A stretch of DNA of 64,000 nt from contig NZ_RCVQ01000006.1 of NCBI RefSeq assembly GCF_016107285.1, forward strand, positions 186,001 through 250,000, read 5' to 3'. Positions 27,685-36,352 of this stretch are shown piece by piece. Position numbers and translations under genes: made by a program. Below the pieces are notes generated by a model that saw only the letters and a list, made by a program, of their open reading frames with translations, was not told the DNA's origin and did no database searches. Position 1 is the first letter of the stretch, and each line of letters begins with the position of its first letter. Source of the DNA: Roseomonas sp. KE0001 (GTDB taxonomy: Bacteria; Pseudomonadota; Alphaproteobacteria; Acetobacterales; Acetobacteraceae).

Positions 27685-28290
27685 CTAGCGCCGCGCGGCG
27701 CGGCGGCTTCGCCAGAGGTGCCAGAGATAGGCCCCGATGACGCCGGCCAGCACAACATAGCTGAGCGGCTCGATCGCCGTCTCGACCCGCTTGTACTGCT
27801 CGCGCAGCAGATACCCGGCCCCGGCGAGCAGGCTGACCCAGATCAGGCTTCCCACCAGCGTCCAGAGATAGAAGACCGGCCGCCGGATATGGGCGAGGCC
27901 AGCCGGGATCGAGATCAGGGTGCGGATGGCCGGCAGCATTCGGCCGAAGAAGAGCGCCACCGGGCCGTGGCGCCGCAGCGTGGCCTCCGCCTTGTCCATG
28001 TCCTCCGCCGAGACGCCGAACCACCGGCCATGGCGCGCCACCAGCGGCCGGATGCGCCGGCTGCCGATCGCATGGGCGATCTCGTACCAGAGGCCGTTAC
28101 CGACGAGCGAGCCCAGCGTGCCGGCCAGGATGGCGGTGACGATCGACATCTGCCCCTCGGCGGCGGCGAACCCCGCCAGGGGCATGATGAATTCCGAGGG
28201 GATGGGCGGGAACAGGTTCTCCAGGAACATCAGCAGGAAGACGCCCACCGGCCCGGCCTCGCCGACGGTCTGGGTGATCCACTCGATCAT
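27685..28290 (-). CDS. DedA family membrane protein
   Basis: A 201-residue polytopic protein of the DedA/VTT superfamily. ENLFPPIPSEFIMPLAG and the conserved FFGRMLPAIRTLISIPAG with its Arg residues are the family signatures. DedA proteins move lipids across the inner membrane; some act as undecaprenyl-phosphate translocases and affect polymyxin resistance and membrane-potential maintenance. Its ATG overlaps the stop of the upstream GT39-like gene by four bases (ATGA), so both are made together, which fits a shared polyprenyl-phosphate carrier. Confidence 0.92.
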   Translation of the reverse strand: MIEWITQTVGEAGPVGVFLLMFLENLFPPIPSEFIMPLAGFAAAEGQMSIVTAILAGTLGSLVGNGLWYEIAHAIGSRRIRPLVARHGRWFGVSAEDMDKAEATLRRHGPVALFFGRMLPAIRTLISIPAGLAHIRRPVFYLWTLVGSLIWVSLLAGAGYLLREQYKRVETAIEPLSYVVLAGVIGAYLWHLWRSRRAARR

Positions 28291-29999
28291 GGCGTGGCTC
28301 CGGAGGCGGGCGTCGGAAGGGAGGCGGTCGAGACCCGCTGGAAGAGATGCAGCCGCAGCCGCCGCCCGCGGGTATAGTTGTAGCCCTCCACGATGGCGGC
28401 CTCGCGCAGCGGGAGGTCCCGCGCCGCCACGGCGGCGCGGAAGGCGCCGAGGTCGCGGTCCCCCACCGCGACGCTGCGCCCGTCGCCCGCCGCCAGGAAG
28501 GCCGCCGCCGCCTCGCCGTTGCGCAGCAGGGCGGTGTCGGTGCCTGTGGCGAAGACCAGGGAGGGCTCATGGTATCCGACGATGCCGAACTCCCCCTGCA
28601 CCTCGCCCGAGGGCGCCGCCGCCGCCAGCGCCGCGGCGATGCGCGGCCCGATCCAGGGCGCCTGCAACCGCGGCAGCACCCCGCCGAGGATGGCGGCGTA
28701 GAGCGGCACCGAGAGCATCACCGCGGCCAGCATGGCGCGGGCCGGCGAGCCCGCCCGCCATTCCCGGCGCGCCACCCCGAGCAGGAGCAGGGCGAAGGGC
28801 AGGACCAGCAGCGCCACCGGATCGACGCGCCGGTCGGCCAGCCAGGGCAGCAGCCCGGCGGCGATGCCCAGGGCCAGTGCCACCAGGGCGAGCAGGGCGG
28901 CGCCGAGCCAGGAGAGCCAGCGCGGCGCCGGGCGCCGCAGCGGGTCCATCGCCCAGGCGGCGCCCAGCAGCATCAGCGCCGGGAAAACCGGCAGGGTGTA
29001 GTGCGGCAGCTTGGTCGCCACTGCCTCGAACATCAGCCAGGAAGGCGCGATCCAGGCCAGCAGGAAGCGCGTCGCCGGGTTCATGCGGTCCCGCCAGGCC
29101 GCCGGCAGGGCGCGCAGCACCAGGAAGGCGGCGGGGAAGCCGGTCAGCGCGAAGGTCAGCAGATAGTAGCCCGGCGGCCCGCCATGCGCCTCCTCGCCGG
29201 AGGAGACCTTGGAGAGCATGTCGCCGCCCAGCGCCTCGGTGAAGAACCGGCCCTCGGTGGCGATGCCGATGGCGATCATCCAGGGCGCCGCCAGGGCCAG
29301 CATCAGCGGGATGCCCCAGAGCGGCCGCAGCGCCCGCAGCCAGCCTCCGGCGCGGTCGGCGACGGCCAGGGTGAGGATGGCGAGCAGGGCGATGAGCGGC
29401 CCGATCGGCCCCTTGAGCAGGATGGCGATGCCGAGGGCCGCCCAGAGGCCCGCGGCCTGCCGCGCGGAGAAGACCTCCGGCGCCAGGTAGGCGCGGCCGA
29501 GCAGGCCCATCGCCACCGTCACCGCGCCGAGCAGGGCGGCGTCGGTCTTGGCGATATGCGTCTCCACCACCAGGACCATGCTGGCGGCCAGCATGGCGGC
29601 GCCGAGGAAGGCGGCACGCCGCCCGACCAGCGCCCGGCCCCAGTGGAAGGTCGCCAGCACCGCCACCCAGGCGCCGAGCAGGGAGGGAATCCGGTAGGGC
29701 CAGATCTCGCCGCGATGGCCCAGGCCCAGCGCCTCGGCGGCATGCACCGAGGCGGCCTGGGCCCAGTGGATGCCGACCGGCTTCTTGTTGCGCTCCTCCT
29801 CGCCGAAGCGGATGCGGACATAGTCGCCGCTGTCCACCATCTGCCGGCTGGCCTGGGCGAAGCGGCTTTCGTCGCGGTCGCCGGGCGGCAGGGCGGCGAG
29901 GCCGGGCAGCCACAGCGCCAGGCAGAGCAGGCTGAGCCAGAGGCGCGGCCGCCGCGTCTCGGGCAGCCGGTCGAGAAGGTCGCGCAGGGCAGGAAGCAT
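28287..29999 (-). CDS. GT39/ArnT-like polyprenyl-phosphate glycosyltransferase
   Basis: A 570-residue membrane enzyme with about 12 helices in the first 430 residues and a soluble periplasmic C-terminal domain. DRDESRFAQASRQM carries the catalytic acidic pair of the PMT/ArnT first loop; RNKKPVGIHWAQ is the second conserved loop. Such enzymes transfer a sugar (for ArnT, aminoarabinose) from an undecaprenyl-phosphate donor to an envelope acceptor such as lipid A. No arn genes are nearby, so the sugar is unknown. Coupled to dedA downstream. Confidence 0.88.
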   Translation of the reverse strand: MLPALRDLLDRLPETRRPRLWLSLLCLALWLPGLAALPPGDRDESRFAQASRQMVDSGDYVRIRFGEEERNKKPVGIHWAQAASVHAAEALGLGHRGEIWPYRIPSLLGAWVAVLATFHWGRALVGRRAAFLGAAMLAASMVLVVETHIAKTDAALLGAVTVAMGLLGRAYLAPEVFSARQAAGLWAALGIAILLKGPIGPLIALLAILTLAVADRAGGWLRALRPLWGIPLMLALAAPWMIAIGIATEGRFFTEALGGDMLSKVSSGEEAHGGPPGYYLLTFALTGFPAAFLVLRALPAAWRDRMNPATRFLLAWIAPSWLMFEAVATKLPHYTLPVFPALMLLGAAWAMDPLRRPAPRWLSWLGAALLALVALALGIAAGLLPWLADRRVDPVALLVLPFALLLLGVARREWRAGSPARAMLAAVMLSVPLYAAILGGVLPRLQAPWIGPRIAAALAAAAPSGEVQGEFGIVGYHEPSLVFATGTDTALLRNGEAAAAFLAAGDGRSVAVGDRDLGAFRAAVAARDLPLREAAIVEGYNYTRGRRLRLHLFQRVSTASLPTPASGATP

Positions 30000-30070
30000 G
30001 ATGCCGGGGCTGTAGAGCGTTTCGGCGCGCGGTGTATAGCATCAAACGAAACGGGTGAGGGGAGGCGGGG

Positions 30071-30688
30071 ATGTCGGCAGCGGGGTCCGGGACGCCCGGA
30101 ACAGGCCCCGGGACGGACCCCGGGGCGGCGGCCGTCCCGCCGCCGGGCTGCGGCGAGATCTTCCTGGCCTTCGGCAAGGTCGGGCTGACCAGCTTCGGCG
30201 GCGGCCTCTCCGGCTGGATGATGCGGGAATTCGTGCAGCGCCGCCGCTGGCTGGGCGAGGGCGAGTTCCTCGACGGGCTCTCGCTCTGCCAGGCCCTGCC
30301 CGGCGTGAACGTGGTCAACCTCTCGCTCTGGATCGGCTACCGGCTGCGCGGCGGGCCGGGTGCCCTGGCCGGGGCGCTGGGGATGATCCTGCCGGCGCTG
30401 GTGCTGGCCCTCGCCACCACGGCGCTGGCCGGGCCGTTGCTGGCGCGCCAGGGGGTGCACTGGGCGATGGCCGGCGTCGCCGCGGCGGCGCTGGGCCTGT
30501 CGCTGCAGATGGGGCTGCGCGCGGCGCGGCGGGTGGTGGCGCGGGGCGTGGCGCCGGCGGCGATCCTGGCGGCCACCTTCCTGGCGATCTTCTGGCTCCG
30601 CCTGCCCCTGCTCTGGGTGGTGCTGGCCATGGCGCCCCTCGGCATCGCCCAGGCGGCCTGGGCGCTCCGGCCGGCCCGGCCGGGCTGA
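30071..30688 (+). CDS. chromate transporter, N-terminal-type half (short-chain CHR)
   Basis: A 205-residue protein with the CHR-family start (FLAFGKVGLTSFGGGLSGWMMREFV), the SLCQALPGVNVVNLSLWIGYRLRG segment and about five membrane helices. Short-chain CHR proteins come as adjacent gene pairs that together equal one long ChrA. It forms such a pair with the next gene, 14 bases downstream. Chromate efflux is the annotated activity; other anions are possible. Confidence 0.9.
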   Translation: MSAAGSGTPGTGPGTDPGAAAVPPPGCGEIFLAFGKVGLTSFGGGLSGWMMREFVQRRRWLGEGEFLDGLSLCQALPGVNVVNLSLWIGYRLRGGPGALAGALGMILPALVLALATTALAGPLLARQGVHWAMAGVAAAALGLSLQMGLRAARRVVARGVAPAAILAATFLAIFWLRLPLLWVVLAMAPLGIAQAAWALRPARPG

Positions 30689-30702
30689 AGCGGCCGGCCC
30701 CC

Positions 30703-31227
30703 ATGGAACATCCCCTCTGGCGCATCCTGCTGGTCTTTCTGCCGCTCTCCTTCCTGACGGTGGGCGGCGGGCAGAGCATCGTGGCCGATGTGCACCGCCA
30801 GGCGGTCGAGGTGCAGGGCTGGATGGGCGACGCCCGCTTCCTGGAGCTCTTCGCGCTGTCCCGCCTGCTGCCCGGCCCCGGCGCGCTGCTCTCGCCCATG
30901 GTCGCCTGGCAGGCCGCTGGCATGGCCGGCGCGCTGGTCGCGACGGTCGCGCTCTTCCTGCCCTCCTCCCTGCTGGTCTATGCCCTGGCCGGGCTGTGGC
31001 GGCGCAGCCGGGGCGCGGCCTGGACGCGGGTGGTCGAGCAGGGGCTGGCGCCGGTCGCCGCCGGCATGATCCTGGCCGCCGGCGCCACCCTGCTGCGCGC
31101 CGCCGAGGGCGGGCCGCTGGCCTGGGCGGTGGCGGGACTGTCCACCCTGCTGCTGATGACCACCCGGATCAGCCCCTTCCTGCTGCTGCCGGCGGCGGGC
31201 CTGCTGTTCTGGATGGTCTTCGCCTGA
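30703..31227 (+). CDS. chromate transporter, C-terminal-type half (short-chain CHR)
   Basis: A 174-residue partner CHR domain: FLPLSFLTVGGGQSIVADVHRQAV, then ALSRLLPGPGALLSPMVAWQAAG and further helices. Family data indicate the two halves adopt opposite membrane topologies and act together. ATG 30703 lies 14 bases after the first half. Confidence 0.9.
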   Translation: MEHPLWRILLVFLPLSFLTVGGGQSIVADVHRQAVEVQGWMGDARFLELFALSRLLPGPGALLSPMVAWQAAGMAGALVATVALFLPSSLLVYALAGLWRRSRGAAWTRVVEQGLAPVAAGMILAAGATLLRAAEGGPLAWAVAGLSTLLLMTTRISPFLLLPAAGLLFWMVFA

Positions 31228-31310
31228 TGGAGGGGCGGTCGCGGGCCTCGCGGCGGCGATTCGCGCTTCCGGTGCTTCCGCCGTCCGCCCGCGCGCGCTA
31301 GCACGGCGCG

Positions 31311-32591
31311 ATGAAGCCGCCCGCCCGCCCCCGCCCGCGAACCCGCCTCGCGGCCAAGCCGCGCAATCCGACCCGCAGCGCCGCCCTGGCCCTGCTGACG
31401 GCGGTGCTGGAACGGCATCGCGGGCTGGAGGAGGCGCTGGACGCCCTGCCGCCCTCCGATGCGCGGGACCGCGCCGCCGCCCACCGCATCGCCGCCGCCG
31501 TGCTGCGCCGCATGGGCAGCCTGGACGCGGTGCTGGAGCCGCTGCTGCGCCGCGAGCCGCCGCCCGAGGTGCGCAACGCGCTGCGCATCGGCGCCGCCGA
31601 GCTGCTGCTGCTGGAGACGCCGCCGCATGCCGCGGTGGCGAGCTGCGTCGACCTGGTGCCGCGCCCCTTCGCCGGCCTGGTGAACGCCGTGCTGCGCCGC
31701 GTGGCGGAGGCCGGGCCGGGCGCCGTGGCCGAGCTGGACGGCGAGCGGCTGGACACGCCGGGCTGGCTCTGGACCGCGTGGCACAAGGCCTATGGCCCGG
31801 CGGTCCGCGCCATCGCCCGGGCGCACCGGCTGCCGGCGCCGCTCGACCTCTCGCTGAAGCCCGGCACGCCGATGCCGGACGGCGCGGAGGCCCTGCCCAC
31901 CGGCACGGCGCGCTTCCCCGCCGGCACCCGCATCACCGAGCTGCCCGCCTTCGCCGAGGGCGCGGCCTGGGCGCAGGACGCCGCCGCCGCCCTGCCGGCG
32001 CGGCTGCTCGACGTCCGGCCGGGCATGGCGGTGGCCGATCTCTGCGCCGCGCCCGGCGGCAAGACGGCGCAGCTCGCTGCCGCCGGCGCCCGGGTCACGG
32101 CGGTGGAGCGGGACGCGACCCGCATCCTGCGCCTGCGCGAGAACCTGTCGCGGCTCGGGCTGGAGGCGGAGGTGGTGCAGGCCGACGCCGCCGCCTGGGC
32201 GCCGGCGGCGAGGTTCGACGCCGTCCTGCTCGATGCGCCCTGCAGCGCCACCGGCACCATCCGCCGCCACCCCGACGTGCCGCACCTGAAGCGACCGGGT
32301 GACATCGCCACCCTGGCCGGGCTGCAGCGGCAGCTGCTGGAGGCGGCGGCGCGGCTGCTCGCCCCCGGGGGGCGACTGGTCTACGCCACCTGCTCGCTGC
32401 AGCCGGAGGAGGGAGAGGTCCAGGCCCGCCAGGGCGCCCCCGGCCTGGCGCCCGACCCGATCCGGCCGGACGAGGTGCCCGGGCTCGAGGCGGCGCTCTC
32501 GCCCGAGGGCTGGCTGCGCACCCGGCCGGATCTCTGGTCGGAGCGGGGCGGCATGGATGGCTTCTTCGTGGCGCGGTTCCGGGCGGCATGA
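31311..32591 (+). CDS. rsmB: 16S rRNA (cytosine-967) C5-methyltransferase
   Basis: A 426-residue enzyme modifying C967 of 16S rRNA. The N-terminal NusB-like RNA-binding domain (about 20-140) includes NALRIGAAELLLLETP. The SAM-binding domain starts at ADLCAAPGGKTAQLA (about 244), and the two Cys of RNA m5C methyltransferases are in LDAPCSATGT (about 310) and YATCSLQPEE (about 359). Length and order are normal. The usual alphaproteobacterial neighbour rpe follows. Confidence 0.94.
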   Translation: MKPPARPRPRTRLAAKPRNPTRSAALALLTAVLERHRGLEEALDALPPSDARDRAAAHRIAAAVLRRMGSLDAVLEPLLRREPPPEVRNALRIGAAELLLLETPPHAAVASCVDLVPRPFAGLVNAVLRRVAEAGPGAVAELDGERLDTPGWLWTAWHKAYGPAVRAIARAHRLPAPLDLSLKPGTPMPDGAEALPTGTARFPAGTRITELPAFAEGAAWAQDAAAALPARLLDVRPGMAVADLCAAPGGKTAQLAAAGARVTAVERDATRILRLRENLSRLGLEAEVVQADAAAWAPAARFDAVLLDAPCSATGTIRRHPDVPHLKRPGDIATLAGLQRQLLEAAARLLAPGGRLVYATCSLQPEEGEVQARQGAPGLAPDPIRPDEVPGLEAALSPEGWLRTRPDLWSERGGMDGFFVARFRAA

Positions 32592-32751
32592 GGCGCGGGG
32601 CTCACGGAGCCGTCATTTGCCTTTTCCGCCCCCGGCGGATGGAAGCGTCAGGCTTTGTCAGCCGCCCGGCGTGCCGAATCTCCTGGATTCCCTGGTGCGG
32701 CCGGGTCCGGCCGCCTTGTCCCGCTCCAGGCCTGAAGGCATAACTTTCCCC

Positions 32752-33444
32752 GTGTCACGCCCGGTCAAAATCGCCCCGTCCCTGCTCGCCGCCGATTTCG
32801 CGCGGCTGGGCGAGGAAGTCGCCGCCATCGAAGCCGCCGGCGCCGATTGGCTCCATCTCGACATCATGGACGGGCATTTCGTCCCGAACATCAGCTATGG
32901 CCCGGCCATCCTGAAGGCCCTGCGGGCGAAGTCCCGCCTGCCCTTCGACACGCATCTGATGATCGCGCCCGTCGATCCCTTCCTGGGCGACTACGCCGCC
33001 GCCGGAGCCGACCGGATCAGCGTCCATGCCGAGGCCGGGCCGCATCTGCACCGCACGCTGCAGAGCATCCGGGCGCTCGGCAAGTCGCCGGGCGTGGTGC
33101 TGAACCCCGCCACGCCCGCCGCCGCCGTGGCGCCGGTGCTGGACATGGTGGAGCTGATCCTGGTGATGACGGTCAATCCCGGCTTCGGCGGGCAGAAGTT
33201 CATCCCCGGCCAGCTGCCGAAGATCGCCGAGCTGCGGCGCATGATCGATGCCACCGGCCGCGACATCGCGCTGGAGGTGGATGGCGGCGTGACGGCGGAG
33301 ACGGCGCCGGCCTGCATCGAGGCCGGGGCGGATGTGCTGGTCGCCGGCACCGCCGTCTTCGGCGCCCCGGATTATGCCGCGGCGATCGCCGCCCTGCGGG
33401 GGCCCGGCCCGCGGGACTCTGGCCTGGCCGGAGGGCGCGCCTGA
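32752..33444 (+). CDS. rpe: ribulose-phosphate 3-epimerase
   Basis: A 230-residue TIM-barrel enzyme interconverting ribulose-5-P and xylulose-5-P in the pentose phosphate pathway. IAPSLLAADFA opens strand 1; HLDIMDGHFVPN (35-46) carries metal and catalytic residues; MTVNPGFGGQKF and DGGV complete the site. The start is GTG 32752; GAAGG lies a little far (about 14 bases) upstream. The TGA overlaps the next gene's ATG (TGATG). Confidence 0.95.
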   Translation: MSRPVKIAPSLLAADFARLGEEVAAIEAAGADWLHLDIMDGHFVPNISYGPAILKALRAKSRLPFDTHLMIAPVDPFLGDYAAAGADRISVHAEAGPHLHRTLQSIRALGKSPGVVLNPATPAAAVAPVLDMVELILVMTVNPGFGGQKFIPGQLPKIAELRRMIDATGRDIALEVDGGVTAETAPACIEAGADVLVAGTAVFGAPDYAAAIAALRGPGPRDSGLAGGRA

Positions 33445-35096
33445 TGTCGGACTGGCTGCGCGGCGCCCGCCGGGTGGTGGCCGGGCTGAAGCCGGTCCGG
33501 GTGCCGGACGCGCCGGCCCGCTCCTTCCGCGACCTCTGGCCCGGCGATGCCGCGCGCGGCCACCGGCTGCTGCGCGGCGAATGCGAGATCGCCGGCACCA
33601 TCCGCCCGCTCGCCCTCTCCACCGAGGTCGGCCAGGGTCAGGCGTTGGGGTGGGAGGAAGGCGGCGGCTCGGCGATCTGGCGCGCCGCCGTGCACGGCTT
33701 CGCCTGGCTGCGCGACCTGCGCGCGCTCGGCACCGACGCCGCCCGGCTGCGCGCCCGCGACCTGACGGCCGATTGGCTGGCCCGGGGCGGGGTGGAGGCC
33801 ATCGCCGCCGTGCCCGAGGTGGCCGGCGCCCGGCTCTCGGCCTGGCTCGGCCACTGGGACTTCCTGGCCGCCACCGCCGAGGATGGCTTCCGGCGGCAGC
33901 TCATGGTTCGGCTGGCGCAGGATGCGCGCGGGCTGGTCGCCTCGCTGCCCGCCGAGGCGCGGCATCGCGGCGCGCTGGTGGCGCTCAAGGGCGGCCTCGC
34001 CGCCTCGGTGGCGCTGAACGAGGAGGCCTGGGTGGCGCGCTGCCTGCGCGTGCTGCCGCAGGAGATCGAGCGGCAGATCCTGCAGGACGGGGCGCATGTC
34101 GAGCGGAGCCCGGGCCAGCTGCTGCTGGCGGTGCAGGACCTGATCGAGATCCGCAACCTGCTGCATGGCGCCGGGCTGGAGGCGCCGCCGCACCTGGCCC
34201 TGGCGCTGGACCGCGCCGCCCCGGCGCTGCGCCTGTTCCGCCATGGCGATGGCGGCCTGGCGCTGTTCAACGGCACGCGCGACGAGGGCGCGGCGCTGGT
34301 CGACCTGGTTCTCACCCAGGGCCAGGCGCGCGGCCGGGCGCCGCTGATCCTGACCGAGGGCGGCTTCCAGCGGCTGCAGGCCGGGCGCACCCTGGTGATC
34401 GCCGATTGCGGCGCGCCGCCGGAAGGGCGTGGCGCGCTCAGCCCCGCCGGCCTGCCGCGCCATCCGGACCGCTTCCACCATGCCGGCACGCTCTCCTTCG
34501 AGATGTCGGTGGGGCGGGACCGGCTGATCGTCAACTGCGGCTCCGCCATCGCCGCCGAGGGGCCCTGGCGCGACGCGCTGCGCGCCACCGCCGCCCATTC
34601 CACCCTGGTGCTCGCCGACACCAACAGCAGCGAGCTGCGCGAGGAGGGCCTCGGCCGCCGGCCGGAGGCGGTGGAGGCCGAGCGGCAGGAGGCGAATGGT
34701 GCGCAGTGGCTCGATGCCAGCCATGACGGCTACCGCCGCGGCCATGGCGCCATCCATCGCCGCCGCCTCTACCTCTCCGAGAATGGCGACGACCTCAGGG
34801 GCGAGGATCTGCTGGAGGGCGAGAACCTGCCGGCCTGCGTGGTGCGCTTCCACCTGCATCCGGGCGTCGTCGCCAGCCTGCAGGAGGAGGAGAACGCGGT
34901 GCTGCTGCGCCTGCCCTCCGGCGGCAGCTGGCGGCTGCGCGCCAGCCGCGCCCGCCTCGGCGTCGAGGAAAGCGTCTTCATGGCCGGTGAGCCGCGCCGC
35001 ACCTCGCAGGTGGTGCTCACGGCCGAGGCCGGCTCGCCCTCGGTGCAGTGGGCGCTGAGCCGCGTCGGTCAGGCGGGGCGGGCGCCGGGCGAGTAG
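33444..35096 (+). CDS. heparinase II/III family protein
   Basis: A 550-residue protein: an alpha-helical N-terminal half (WLRDLRALGTDAARLRARDL and following) and a beta-rich C-terminal Heparinase_II_III domain with FHHAGTLSFEMSVGRDRLIVNCG, AAHSTLVLADTNSSE and HDGYRRGHGAIHRRRLYLSENG, including the conserved catalytic Tyr and His. Family members cleave uronic-acid polysaccharides, but this proteobacterial branch, conserved beside rsmB and rpe, has no proven substrate and no clear signal peptide. Translation is coupled to rpe. Confidence 0.88.
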   Translation: MSDWLRGARRVVAGLKPVRVPDAPARSFRDLWPGDAARGHRLLRGECEIAGTIRPLALSTEVGQGQALGWEEGGGSAIWRAAVHGFAWLRDLRALGTDAARLRARDLTADWLARGGVEAIAAVPEVAGARLSAWLGHWDFLAATAEDGFRRQLMVRLAQDARGLVASLPAEARHRGALVALKGGLAASVALNEEAWVARCLRVLPQEIERQILQDGAHVERSPGQLLLAVQDLIEIRNLLHGAGLEAPPHLALALDRAAPALRLFRHGDGGLALFNGTRDEGAALVDLVLTQGQARGRAPLILTEGGFQRLQAGRTLVIADCGAPPEGRGALSPAGLPRHPDRFHHAGTLSFEMSVGRDRLIVNCGSAIAAEGPWRDALRATAAHSTLVLADTNSSELREEGLGRRPEAVEAERQEANGAQWLDASHDGYRRGHGAIHRRRLYLSENGDDLRGEDLLEGENLPACVVRFHLHPGVVASLQEEENAVLLRLPSGGSWRLRASRARLGVEESVFMAGEPRRTSQVVLTAEAGSPSVQWALSRVGQAGRAPGE

Positions 35097-35107
35097 AGGC
35101 CCCCCAC

Positions 35108-36217
35108 TTGAAGATCGCCGAGGTCTGCAACGTCGATTTCTCGCTGCGGCACTTCGTGCTGCCGGTGATGCGCGGCGCGCGCGCGCGCGGGCACGAGGTG
35201 GTGGGGATCTGCGCCGAGGGGCCGCTGCTCGACCAGCCGCGTGCCGAGGGCTTCCGCATCCTGCCCGTGCCGATGGCGCGCAGCCTGAACCCGCTGGCCC
35301 AGGCGCGGGCCTTCGCCGCGTTGCTGCGGATCTTCCGCGCGGAACGCTTCGATCTGGTGCACGCGCACATGCCGATCTCGGGCCTGCTGGCGCGCGCGGC
35401 GGCCCGGGCGGCGGGGGTGCCGCGCATCGCCTATACCGGGCATGGCTTCCTGTTCAACCAGCCCGGGCCGCCCTGGCGGCGCGGCCTCTCCTTCGGCCTG
35501 GAATGGCTGGGCGGGCGGATGACCGACGTCTTCATGACGGTGAGCGAGGAGGAGGCGGCCGATGCGCGCCGCCTCGGCATCGCGCGGCGGGCGGTGGGCA
35601 TCCGCAACGGCCGCGACCCGGCGCGCTTCCACCCCGACCCGGCGCCGCGCGCCGCGCTGCGCGCCGAACTCGGCGCGGCGGAGGATGACTGCGTCATCGT
35701 CATCGTCTCCCGGCTGGTGCGCCACAAGGGGCATGTCGAGCTGCTGCGGGCGATGGAATCCGTGCCCCGGGCCACGCTCTGGGTGGTGGGCGAGCGGCTG
35801 CCGACCGACCACGGCCCCGACATGACGGAGGATTTCGCCCGCGCCGCGCGGCTGCTCGGGCCACGCCTGAAGCGCCTCGGCTACCGCGAGGATGTTGCGC
35901 GGATCCTGGCGGCGGCGGATGTCTTCTGCCTGCCGAGCCATTTCGAGGGCCTGCCGATGTCGGTGATCGAGGCGATGATGACCGGCCTGCCGGTCGTCGC
36001 CACCGACATCCGTGGCCCGCGCGAGCAGGTGGTGGAGGGCGGGACCGGCCTGCTGGTGCCGCCGATGCGGGTCGCGCCGCTGGCCGCCGCGCTGGCGCGC
36101 CTGGCGGCCGATCCCGCCCTGCGCGCGCGGCTGGGCGCGGCGGGACGGGCGCGCGCCCTGGAGCGCTTCGACGAGGGCAAGGTGATCGGCCGGACGCTGG
36201 ACCTGATGGGGCTCTGA
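35108..36217 (+). CDS. glycosyltransferase family 4
   Basis: A 369-residue retaining GT-B glycosyltransferase. The N-terminal acceptor domain starts KIAEVCNVDFSLRHFVLPVMRG; the donor domain has VSRLVRHKGHVELLRAM and the EGLPMSVIE (E-x7-E) nucleotide-sugar site. The start is TTG 35108 with AGAGG upstream, 11 bases after the heparinase stop; no ATG or GTG fits. Sugar and acceptor are unknown, but surface polysaccharide synthesis is likely. In many relatives this position after rpe-heparinase is held by purH. Confidence 0.88.
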   Translation: MKIAEVCNVDFSLRHFVLPVMRGARARGHEVVGICAEGPLLDQPRAEGFRILPVPMARSLNPLAQARAFAALLRIFRAERFDLVHAHMPISGLLARAAARAAGVPRIAYTGHGFLFNQPGPPWRRGLSFGLEWLGGRMTDVFMTVSEEEAADARRLGIARRAVGIRNGRDPARFHPDPAPRAALRAELGAAEDDCVIVIVSRLVRHKGHVELLRAMESVPRATLWVVGERLPTDHGPDMTEDFARAARLLGPRLKRLGYREDVARILAAADVFCLPSHFEGLPMSVIEAMMTGLPVVATDIRGPREQVVEGGTGLLVPPMRVAPLAAALARLAADPALRARLGAAGRARALERFDEGKVIGRTLDLMGL

Positions 36218-36352
36218 CGGCGCGGCCCCCGCCCGCCCCGCGGGGCCAAGACGGCGATTGCCAGCCGCGCCCGCGGGTTGTTAGCCTCGGCGCCGCCGCC
36301 GAGAGAAGCCGGTCGGGAGAAAGCCAGTCACGCAAGTCGAGAAGGAAACGCG

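Noticed and set aside
30055-31227. Single 390-codon chromate transporter
   Set aside because: The first part of that frame is out of phase with the real 205-residue half; two separate CHR genes are present.
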